From the NCBI RefSeq assembly GCF_900111005.1, contig NZ_FOFV01000028.1, positions 1 through 35,086 on the forward strand: 35,086 nt of DNA, read 5' to 3'. Positions 7,944 through 14,227 of the stretch are shown here, in pieces; position 1 is the first letter of the stretch; every line of letters begins with the position of its first letter. A program made the position numbers and the translations under genes. This DNA is from Lentzea albida (lineage in GTDB: Bacteria; Actinomycetota; Actinomycetes; Mycobacteriales; Pseudonocardiaceae). The notes beneath the pieces were generated by a model. That model searched no databases. It had not been told where the DNA came from and worked only from the letters and a program-made list of their open reading frames with translations.

Positions 7944-8477
7944 ATGACGTCGGCTCCTCACCATTCCACGGCCCCTCCGGCTGTCACGGCCAACGAGCAG
8001 CCTCGGTTTCCGCTTCGATTGCGGTTGCGGCCGAAGGCGCTCGCCACGGGGTATGTCGACGGTGCCTGGTGGCCGCGTTCCCGGGACCTCGCCGCCGAAT
8101 TGCCCGCGCTGCTCGCAGTGCTGACGGTTCGGCTGGGCGAGATCCCGCGGGTGAGCTACAACCTTACCGAGTGGGAGAGCGCGCCATCGGAGGTCGCCGC
8201 CGGCGGCGTCCGGGTCCGGCTCAGCGGGTTCTGGTCGAGGCCGCCGCACACCGTGGACGTCGTCGCGGCAGACCGGCGGCGCCTCACTCTGCTCCTCGTT
8301 CCGCCTGGCACAAGCGCATCCGCCGCCCAGCACGCCATGATGCGCGCCTCCCGGCGCGAGAACACGGACACCGTCGAAGTCCTGCTGCACGACAGCGAGG
8401 CCGATGCGTCCATCGTGGACGCTCCCGGTGCCCGAAGCGCCTGCACACCCGAACAAGCAACGCAAGGACGTGGATGA
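7944..8477 (+). CDS. DUF5994 family protein
   Basis: A 177-residue protein of actinobacterial DUF5994, recognisable by LRLRPKALATGYVDGAWWPR and SRDLAAELPALLAVLTVRLG near the N-terminus, then VSYNLTEWE, VRLSGFWS, HTVDVV and RRRLTLLLVPP. The function of the family is unknown; the protein looks soluble and has no signal peptide. The ATG at 7944 has GGAGACGGGAG 8-18 nt upstream and begins the well-conserved part, whereas an upstream in-frame start at 7830 would add unrelated residues. Its stop overlaps the start of the next gene (ATGA), so translation of the two is probably coupled, making this the first gene of a three-gene operon. Confidence 0.82.
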   Translation: MTSAPHHSTAPPAVTANEQPRFPLRLRLRPKALATGYVDGAWWPRSRDLAAELPALLAVLTVRLGEIPRVSYNLTEWESAPSEVAAGGVRVRLSGFWSRPPHTVDVVAADRRRLTLLLVPPGTSASAAQHAMMRASRRENTDTVEVLLHDSEADASIVDAPGARSACTPEQATQGRG

Positions 8478-8629
8478 CGACATCGGTGTACACAACTGCC
8501 TATGAGCGCCGGCTCAAGATGGTGGAGGACGTGCTGACCGGCCGAACCGAACTCGAGGGCAAGGCCGCCCGGGATCTCGCGGTGCATGTATTGCGCGCGC
8601 TGGACCACATCCCCGAGCGGGTGCGTTGA
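8474..8629 (+). CDS. 51-residue protein (DUF6307-like)
   Basis: A small helical protein beginning MTTSVYTTAYERRLKMVEDV and ending DLAVHVLRALDHIPERVR. The pattern Y-x-x-R, V...L, A..LAVHVL.AL..IPE.VR recalls the small actinobacterial family DUF6307; the name is from memory and should be checked. The ATG overlaps the TGA of the DUF5994 gene by 4 nt, and its own TGA overlaps the TTG start of the transglutaminase gene, so it sits translationally coupled between the two. No function is known. Its size and charge would suit a small partner protein, but that is speculation. Confidence 0.68.
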   Translation: MTTSVYTTAYERRLKMVEDVLTGRTELEGKAARDLAVHVLRALDHIPERVR

Positions 8630-9495
8630 ACTCGCGTCATTACGGCACTGGCGCGACGCAGCTGACGTGGGGCACCCGACTGCTCCGCGTCGGTTGTGCG
8701 TTCACCTACCGCGCCGAAGTGCCCACACCGGCGGTGTTCCTCGTGCGGCCGCAGTGGAGCGCGGACCTGCGGCTGAACCAGGAGCAACTGGACGTGAAGC
8801 CGGACGTCCCGATGCGGCACTACCTCGACCTGTACGGCAACCGCAACACCAGGATCGTGCTTCCACCTGGTCTGTCCACACTGCACTACAGCGCGTGGGT
8901 GGACGTACCGGACAGGACGGAGGACATGGACGACACGGTGCCGGAAACGCTGCCCGACGGTCTTCCGGACGACGTGCTGCTGTACACGCTGCCCAGCAGG
9001 TACTGCGTGTCCGACGTGCTGGGCGACGAGGCCTGGTCCAGGTTCGGAGGGCATCTGCCCGGTTACGGCCGGGTGCGCGAGATCTGCCGGCACGTCCACG
9101 AGTCGCTGAGCTTCGGCTACGGCACCTCCACCGCGTTGTCCACCGCGGCCGATGTCAACGCCGCAGGTTTCGGTGTCTGCCGCGACTTCACCCATCTGGC
9201 GATCTCCTTCTGCCGTGCCCTCAACATCCCGGCCCGGTACGTCTTCGGCTACCTGCCGGACCTTGACGTGCCGCCCGGCGACGCTCCGATGGACTTCGCG
9301 GCGTGGATGGAGGTCTGGCTGGGCGACCGCTGGTGGACCTTCGACCCGCGCAACAACGAGCCCCGCAAGGGACGCGTCGTCATCGGCCGTGGCCGCGATG
9401 CCGCCGACGTCGCCATGGTCACCACGTTCGGCGGCCCGGTGCTCGAGTCGATGGTCGTGCAGGCGGAAGAAGACCCGACTCCGACATGGCGCTGA
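8626..9495 (+). CDS. Transglutaminase-like cysteine protease-fold protein
   Basis: A 289-residue protein with the bacterial transglutaminase-like layout. The N-terminal beta-rich domain (VGCAFTYRAEVPTPAVFLV) is followed by the catalytic core, with the Cys motif FGVCRDFTHLAISFCRALNI (Cys185), PARYVFGYLPD, then MDFAAWMEVWLGDRWWTFD (Asp240). The C-terminus GRGRDAADVAMVTTFGG is typical of the subfamily. Papain-like transglutaminases use Cys-His-Asp; the position where I expect the His (MDF-H-AW) holds Ala225, so activity is doubtful unless another residue serves. The start is TTG at 8626, overlapping the previous stop, and is chosen because the frame is coupled and no better ATG or GTG precedes the conserved N-terminus. 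It is the last gene of the DUF5994 operon. An IS relic begins only ~35 bp after its stop. Confidence 0.86.
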   Translation: MNSRHYGTGATQLTWGTRLLRVGCAFTYRAEVPTPAVFLVRPQWSADLRLNQEQLDVKPDVPMRHYLDLYGNRNTRIVLPPGLSTLHYSAWVDVPDRTEDMDDTVPETLPDGLPDDVLLYTLPSRYCVSDVLGDEAWSRFGGHLPGYGRVREICRHVHESLSFGYGTSTALSTAADVNAAGFGVCRDFTHLAISFCRALNIPARYVFGYLPDLDVPPGDAPMDFAAWMEVWLGDRWWTFDPRNNEPRKGRVVIGRGRDAADVAMVTTFGGPVLESMVVQAEEDPTPTWR

Positions 9496-9529
9496 ACTCG
9501 GAGCGGCTTGGGACCACTGACCGGCTGAC

Positions 9530-10091
9530 GTTGCGTCTTCGATGAAGTCCATCGCCAGGACCGCCTCAGCCTGCGAGCGCAGGGAGTCGACCCAGGTGAC
9601 TGCCGTCCGGTGCGGGGCCGGGTCGACGCCCTCGGTCTTGAGGATCTCCGACACGGTGGAGGAAGCGATCGGAATGCCAAGCAGGGTGAGTTCGCCGTGA
9701 ATGCGCCGATACCCCAGGAGGGGTTCTCGTTTGCCAGGCGCAGGACAAGGCGGCGGATGGATGCGACCGTGCGTGGACGCCCAGGCCCTCGGTGTTTGCT
9801 TGCACGGGCGTGGCGGCCTCTCTCCAAGTCGCGATGCCACCGCAGCACCGTGTCTGGGCTGACCAGCAACCGGAGCCGGCGCAGCGTTACGCGTGACAGC
9901 GGCATGAGCAGCGCCGCGATCAACGCCCTGTCCTCGGGCCGCAGTCGTGGGCGCCGATCGCCGAGTTGCCTGTGCAAGACCGTGAGTTGATGGCGTAGGG
10001 CAAGGATCTCGACGTCCTTCTCACGGTCGGTCATGCGCGATAGCCGTAGCGCGGCGAAGGCGTGGGAGACGGCGAGGCAGGCGAAGCGCAC
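9530..10091 (-). pseudogene. Integrase-core transposase, N-terminal half, frameshifted
   Basis: From 10091 the minus strand reads HAFAALRLSRMTDREKDVEI, LALRHQLTVLHRQLGDRRPR and LRRLRLLVSPDTVLRWHRDL, then LRLANENPSWG. A frameshift near 9715 is followed by YRRIHGELTLLGIPIASSTV, SEILKTEGVDPAPHRTAVTW and AVLAMDFIED, where it ends. The catalytic DDE core beyond the first Asp is gone. The region order matches the copy at 588-1686. Confidence 0.85.
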
Positions 10092-10145
10092 CAGCAGGAG
10101 CCTCGATCATGCCGGACGGCGACCGGTCACACGCCGATGCCTACT

Positions 10146-10175
10146 GACCTGCACGGACGTATTTCGGCACGTACA
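10146..10175 (-). repeat. IS terminal inverted repeat (single surviving end)
   Basis: Read on the minus strand it starts TGTACGTGCCGAAATACGTC and continues to GTGCAGGTC. It matches the ends at 558-589 and 1734-1764 with a few substitutions, including G to A in the fourth base after TGT. Confidence 0.75.
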
Positions 10176-10560
10176 GAGTCCTGGCCCAGGTGCCCGCGGA
10201 TGCGGTCGAACTCGGCTGCCATCTCCGAGGACGCGAGGAAGTCGTCCAGGGGCGCGGAGACCTCGTGGTCGACCGCCTCCAGCGACCGGATCGCAAGCTG
10301 CACGACCAACTCCGGGTCGCGTCCGCCGAGGAAGCCCGCCCCCGTGCCACAGAGCCTCTGACAGCCGCGGTTGATCAGCGTCATCAGCGATCCGACGTGC
10401 CCTGTTGACCGCGCGAACAGGTAATCCGACAGTTCGTCGGCCAACACCCGAGCGGGCGTCGGCGAGCACCAGGCATTGCTCGATCGCCAGCAGGATCGCG
10501 TGCCACTGCTCGCGGTGCACCGCGTTGTCGATCAAGTTACGACGGCTGCCGCGGTGCGGT
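10176..10560 (-). pseudogene. TniB-type AAA transposition ATPase, central fragment
   Basis: The minus strand encodes NLIDNAVHREQWHAILLAIE then QCLVLADAR, and after a one-base shift LADELSDYLFARSTGHVGSL then MTLINRGCQR, which resemble the lid and sensor part of TniB/TnsC-like ATPases that recruit transposase to target DNA. The Walker motifs (expected upstream) are not present, and the family resemblance fades after about 10345, before the IS end at 10175. The C-terminal ending of a TniB lies at 4390-4480, same strand. Identity is from recall of the family, so moderate confidence only. Confidence 0.55.
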
Positions 10561-10619
10561 AACGCCCACGCGGCCCGATGCGACAGGCCCGTCGTCACCA
10601 ACTGAGCGGAGCCGCCCTC

Positions 10620-11231
10620 GTGTCGCAACGATCGTTTCTCGTCGCCTGCCTCGTGCTGGGATTGACGGCATGTGGAGCCGGAGACCAGCAATCGGCGACA
10701 CCATCCGCGAGCTCGTCCCCGACCACGACGAACGCCACTGCGACCACCACCGCGGTGTCGGCGGCGTCCTTCACGGCCTCGGCAAACGACGTGATCACTG
10801 CACTGAACGTGCAGCTCCCCCTCCTCCAAGAAGGCGGGCAGCCACTGCCGACCACCGTTCAACCGGGTGGGGTCTTCGGCGGGCGCGTCGCGTCCGGCAT
10901 CGACATCTTCGTGAAGCCGCAGACGAGCGTGTTCAGCGAGGTGGAAGCGGTGACCGTGCACGTGACCGGCTCCGCCGGCGCCATCAGCACCCCAGCCCGG
11001 CTTCTCAGCGGCGTCGGCACCTCACTGCACCAGCTCTCACCCGAGGCCGCCGAAGCGTTCCGCTTGGACGCCCTTCCGAAGTTGTCCACCCTCACCCAGA
11101 CCCGCACCACCATCAACGTCGCGGGCTTCTACGACATGACCGTCGTGGTGCGCGACCAGTCGACCTTGGCGTTCGTGTTCACACCCGTCGGCGTCACGCC
11201 ACTGAGCTCTCACGAGACCCTGGGCAAGTAG
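10620..11231 (+). CDS. Secreted lipoprotein of unknown function
   Basis: A 203-residue protein with a clear lipobox: VSQRSFLVACLVLGLTAC gives a short basic N-region, a hydrophobic core and LTAC with Cys18 as the diacylglyceryl site. A Thr/Ser/Ala-rich linker (SATPSASSSPTTTNATATTT) follows, then a soluble beta-rich domain (residues ~55-203) with no family I recognise. It should be anchored to the outer face of the membrane. The GTG at 10620 is preferred over an upstream ATG-like start at 10578 because it sits directly before the signal peptide and has CGGAG 9 nt upstream. It is a lone gene that converges on the thioesterase gene with 82 bp between stops, so its link to the PKS cluster is unproven. 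Confidence 0.82.
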   Translation: MSQRSFLVACLVLGLTACGAGDQQSATPSASSSPTTTNATATTTAVSAASFTASANDVITALNVQLPLLQEGGQPLPTTVQPGGVFGGRVASGIDIFVKPQTSVFSEVEAVTVHVTGSAGAISTPARLLSGVGTSLHQLSPEAAEAFRLDALPKLSTLTQTRTTINVAGFYDMTVVVRDQSTLAFVFTPVGVTPLSSHETLGK

Positions 11232-11313
11232 ACGATGCGGTGAATTGCGGCAAGCCAACTCAGGGCAAGGTTCTGCTCAGCAACTGTCCGGCCTCGAACC
11301 GTCGCCGCTCTGC

Positions 11314-12090
11314 TCAGGTGGAACGTGCGATTGGAACCAGCTGCTTGGCCACGTCGCGCACCAGGTCCTCGATCTCGGCCTGGTGGTCGACGATGAAGAA
11401 GTGCCCACCCCGGAAGACCTGCACGTCGCACACCGCCGACGTGTACTCGTTCCAGGCGCGTGCCTCGTCCAACGACGTCTTCGGATCAGCGTCACCCGTG
11501 AGGACCGTGACCGGGCAGCGCAATGGCTCACCTGGAGCACATCGATAGGTCTCGATGGCGCGGTAGTCCGCTCTCATCGGCGGGAGGACCATCGCGATGA
11601 GGTCCTCGTCCCCCAGGCTCTTCGGGTCGGTCCCGCCCAGCGCGACGACCTCCGCCAGCAGGCCGCGGTCGCTCATCAGGTGCACGGTCTCGTCGCGGGT
11701 CCTTCCGGGCGCGCGGCGCCCGGAAGCGAAGAAGTGCTGAGGACCCGGATGACCGGCTTCGACCAGCCGCCGCGCGACTTCGAACGCGACTGCGGCTCCC
11801 ATGCTGTGGCCGAAGAACAGCAACGGCCCACCGGGTTCGGCGAGCAGCGGTGCGATCCGGTCCGCCAGCTCCTCGACGGACTGCAGCGGCTGCTCGGCCC
11901 GCCGGTCCTGCCTGCCTGGATACTGCACGGCGACGACAGCCACTTCGGGCGCAAGAGCACCTGACAACGGGTGGAACCAACTCGCGGAGCCACCTGCGTG
12001 GGGGAAGCACACCAGACGCGGAGCAGCGTCCGGGGCCGGGCCGTAACGCCGCAGCCACTTGTTCCGCTCGTCCTGAATCTGCGTCGACAC
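11314..12090 (-). CDS. Type II thioesterase (PKS/NRPS editing)
   Basis: A 258-residue alpha/beta-hydrolase of the external (type II) thioesterase family that clears stalled or mis-primed acyl groups from carrier-protein phosphopantetheine arms. Visible marks are the early LVCFPHAGGSASWFHPLS oxyanion region, the nucleophile elbow GHSMGAAVAFE (94-104, Ser96), TGDADPKTS with the likely acid, and RGGHFFI near the C-terminus with the catalytic His. The length fits the family (about 250). The GTG at 12090 has AGAGGA 5-10 nt upstream and begins just before the conserved RYGPAPDAAPRLVCFPHAGG. It is transcribed away from the first PucR-type gene. The nearest PKS is 18 kb away on the same strand. Confidence 0.93.
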   Translation of the reverse strand: MSTQIQDERNKWLRRYGPAPDAAPRLVCFPHAGGSASWFHPLSGALAPEVAVVAVQYPGRQDRRAEQPLQSVEELADRIAPLLAEPGGPLLFFGHSMGAAVAFEVARRLVEAGHPGPQHFFASGRRAPGRTRDETVHLMSDRGLLAEVVALGGTDPKSLGDEDLIAMVLPPMRADYRAIETYRCAPGEPLRCPVTVLTGDADPKTSLDEARAWNEYTSAVCDVQVFRGGHFFIVDHQAEIEDLVRDVAKQLVPIARST

Positions 12091-12429
12091 CGTTTCCTCT
12101 TCCGCATCACCGTTCGTGACCCGCGACGTGGGAGATCCCCCGCCAGGCCGCACGTACGTGGGCGTGCTCTCCTGCTGACCGGCTGCACGAGCGCAGCGGG
12201 ACGTGCCGACTCGAGGTCTCACCACGAGTCCCCGGCCACGTTGCCATGCCGCAATCGGGGAAAGACCTAGAGAACTGACTTTCGCAGGGCCGTTCGACCG
12301 GGTTTTCCGTCTCAACAGGACTTGCTGTCCGCTCGCGCGGCGTGCCCGTTGAGCATCATCCCCGCCTTCCGACCACAATCGACGTGCGACGGGTCAGAGG
12401 CCGAACTACCTGGGGTCGGAGGATCGCTG
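12091..12429. promoter_or_regulatory. Divergent promoter region, thioesterase / PucR-1
   Basis: 339 bp between the oppositely oriented thioesterase and PucR-type genes. Only the two ribosome binding sites are clear: AGAGGA for the thioesterase and GGAGG at 12418-12422 for the regulator. No convincing operator repeat was seen by eye. Confidence 0.5.
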
Positions 12430-13608
12430 ATGGTGTCGAGCACGCGTGTCCTGGCTGAGACGTGCGGCGACATGCTCGCTGACGTGGACAAGCTGGTCGC
12501 CGAGGTCGCGACCACCTCACCTGGTCACCGGGCGCTCGACGAAGCGCTGCGGCTGGCCGGGGGCGCGAGCATGGAGATCAGCCTGACCGCCTCCATCAGC
12601 GTGTTCCTCGGTCTGGCGCGCGACCTCCGCCCCTCGGTGGAGACCGACTACGAGTGGGACATGCGCGCCACCGCCCTGGGCTGGGCGAGGAGTGCGCTCG
12701 ACGCCGGAGTCCTCGACCTGCCCGGCCTGCTCAAGCTCAGCACGTCGGCGCACGTGCTGATCATGCGGAAACTTCTCGCCGCTGTTCCGAACGACCACGT
12801 CGTGAGCCTTCTCGGTCCACTCGGCGCGTGGCACGACGGCTTCTTCTCCGAAGCGCACGGCAGAGCCGCTGAAGCGTTGCGGACGACGCCTCCGTTGCAC
12901 GGCCGGCAGCGGACCGGTGACCAGCATCGCAACTGGTTGCTCCACATCATCACGTCACCTGACGGCGAACTCGAAGCGGACGAGGCCGACCAGATGCCCG
13001 CGCGGATCTACGCGCTGGTCATCAGGGCCGGCGCACCGGTGATCGGCGAGATGCTCGACGGTGAGGAGCGCCCGGACTCCTGGTGGACGGTGTGGCGGCC
13101 GACGGCCGAGCAACTCGTCGTCGTCGGCGATCTCGATCGGGACAGCGGGGACTGGATCACCACGACCATGCTCGCGTTGCACCCGGACAGCTCCGCACTC
13201 GGAGTGGTCGCAGCCGACAGCGGCCGCCGGGTGGAGCTACCGCGCATCCTGTCGGCTCTGCGGTCGAAGGTCGCGGACTACCGGCCGGCACCGCTGCGAC
13301 CTGGTGAGGTGCTGTCGGGCAACAGGCTCGAACTGCTCGACTCGATCGTGACGGCACCGGCCGCGTCCGACCGGTTCGTGGGCATGCTGGCGCGGATCGC
13401 CGACTCCGGCGAGCTGACGCATTCGGTGCACACGTTGCTGAGCTGCGACCTGAACCTCAGCAGGGCGTCGGAACTGCTGGCGGTCCACCGGTCCACTTTG
13501 GTCTACCGCCTCGACCGGGTGGTCAGGATGACGGGTGTGGACCCGAGAACGACCGAAGGTGCCGCTCTGTGGTGGATCGCGCTGGGCATCGGGCGCCGCA
13601 GCGGGTGA
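12430..13608 (+). CDS. PucR/CdaR-type transcriptional regulator (paralogue 1)
   Basis: A 392-residue protein. The N-terminal ~170 residues are all-helical, the middle holds the sequence SWWTVWRPTAEQLVVVGDLD, and the C-terminal ~55 residues form the PucR-type helix-turn-helix: LLSCDLNLSRASELLAVHRS, TLVYRLDRVVRMTGVDPR, then ALWWIALG. Proteins with this HTH act as single-component DNA-binding regulators, often activators. The ATG at 12430 has a perfect GGAGG 7 nt upstream; in-frame codons further upstream lack a ribosome binding site. A paralogue of the same size and layout lies at 22960-24153, and the pair flank the LAL operon. Divergent from the thioesterase gene, which may be a target. Confidence 0.87.
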   Translation: MVSSTRVLAETCGDMLADVDKLVAEVATTSPGHRALDEALRLAGGASMEISLTASISVFLGLARDLRPSVETDYEWDMRATALGWARSALDAGVLDLPGLLKLSTSAHVLIMRKLLAAVPNDHVVSLLGPLGAWHDGFFSEAHGRAAEALRTTPPLHGRQRTGDQHRNWLLHIITSPDGELEADEADQMPARIYALVIRAGAPVIGEMLDGEERPDSWWTVWRPTAEQLVVVGDLDRDSGDWITTTMLALHPDSSALGVVAADSGRRVELPRILSALRSKVADYRPAPLRPGEVLSGNRLELLDSIVTAPAASDRFVGMLARIADSGELTHSVHTLLSCDLNLSRASELLAVHRSTLVYRLDRVVRMTGVDPRTTEGAALWWIALGIGRRSG

Positions 13609-13748
13609 TACCGAGCGCACCGCACCTGCCGTCGTCGAAGGCGTCGTGCCCGCCATTCGGGTTATCAAGTCTCCTACAGCTAGGGGTTTCCCGGCTTGCC
13701 GACGTCGACCATTCAGGTCGGATGACGTGACGTCGGAGGGAGCGGGCG

Positions 13749-14183
13749 ATGACGGGAACCAGGAAGGATGACGGACGAGCACCTGAGTGGCTGCACCGCC
13801 TCGCCCGGGAGCGAACCCGTTACGAGGAGCAGCTGGGGTGGCCGGCGTGGATCGTGGTCGGGCAGCGTTGCCTGTGCATGCGCACTCCAGGCGCGGTGGT
13901 GGTCGAGCAGGACGTCGCACTCCGCGTCGTCGAGGCGGTGCCCGCGTGCGGGCCGGCCCTGCACCGCTTCGACGGCAACTGGGTGTTCCTGACGTCGACC
14001 GCGCACGTCCCCGAAGGGAACGTGCGGCAGGGCGTGACGATGCTCGCGTGGCCGGTGGTGGAACTTCCGGACACCGAGCACAGCCCACGGTGGGCCGTGG
14101 CACCGGCCGCACACCGCCCACTTCCGACCGCTGCGGACGTGCTGGCCGCGATCGACCTCGTGCGGGGAGCGGCGGCGGCCTGA
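13749..14183 (+). CDS. Hypothetical protein, 144 aa
   Basis: A soluble protein with no signal peptide or membrane segment. Segments include APEWLHRLARERTRYEEQLG, WPAWIVVGQRCLCMRTPGAV and NWVFLTSTAHVPEGN, and it ends in an Ala-rich helix. I do not recognise the family. The ATG has CGGAGGGAG about 6-14 nt upstream, coding bias looks normal and no competing gene is seen, so it is probably real. It lies 140 bp after the PucR-type gene, perhaps with its own promoter, and converges on the LAL operon with about 44 bp between the stops. Confidence 0.72.
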   Translation: MTGTRKDDGRAPEWLHRLARERTRYEEQLGWPAWIVVGQRCLCMRTPGAVVVEQDVALRVVEAVPACGPALHRFDGNWVFLTSTAHVPEGNVRQGVTMLAWPVVELPDTEHSPRWAVAPAAHRPLPTAADVLAAIDLVRGAAAA

Positions 14184-14227
14184 GCGTCCTGCGCCTTGAA
14201 CCGCCCGGATGAACACCTTGGTACGAC

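Larger units (their letters stand above)
9530..10175 (-). mobile_element. Truncated IS481-like element relic
   Basis: The relic retains one terminal inverted repeat (10146-10175, ending ACA) and the N-terminal half of the transposase, then stops at about 9530, where homology ends just after the residues around the first catalytic Asp. The missing half and the other end were lost. It is related to, but clearly diverged from, the element at 558-1764. Confidence 0.75.
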
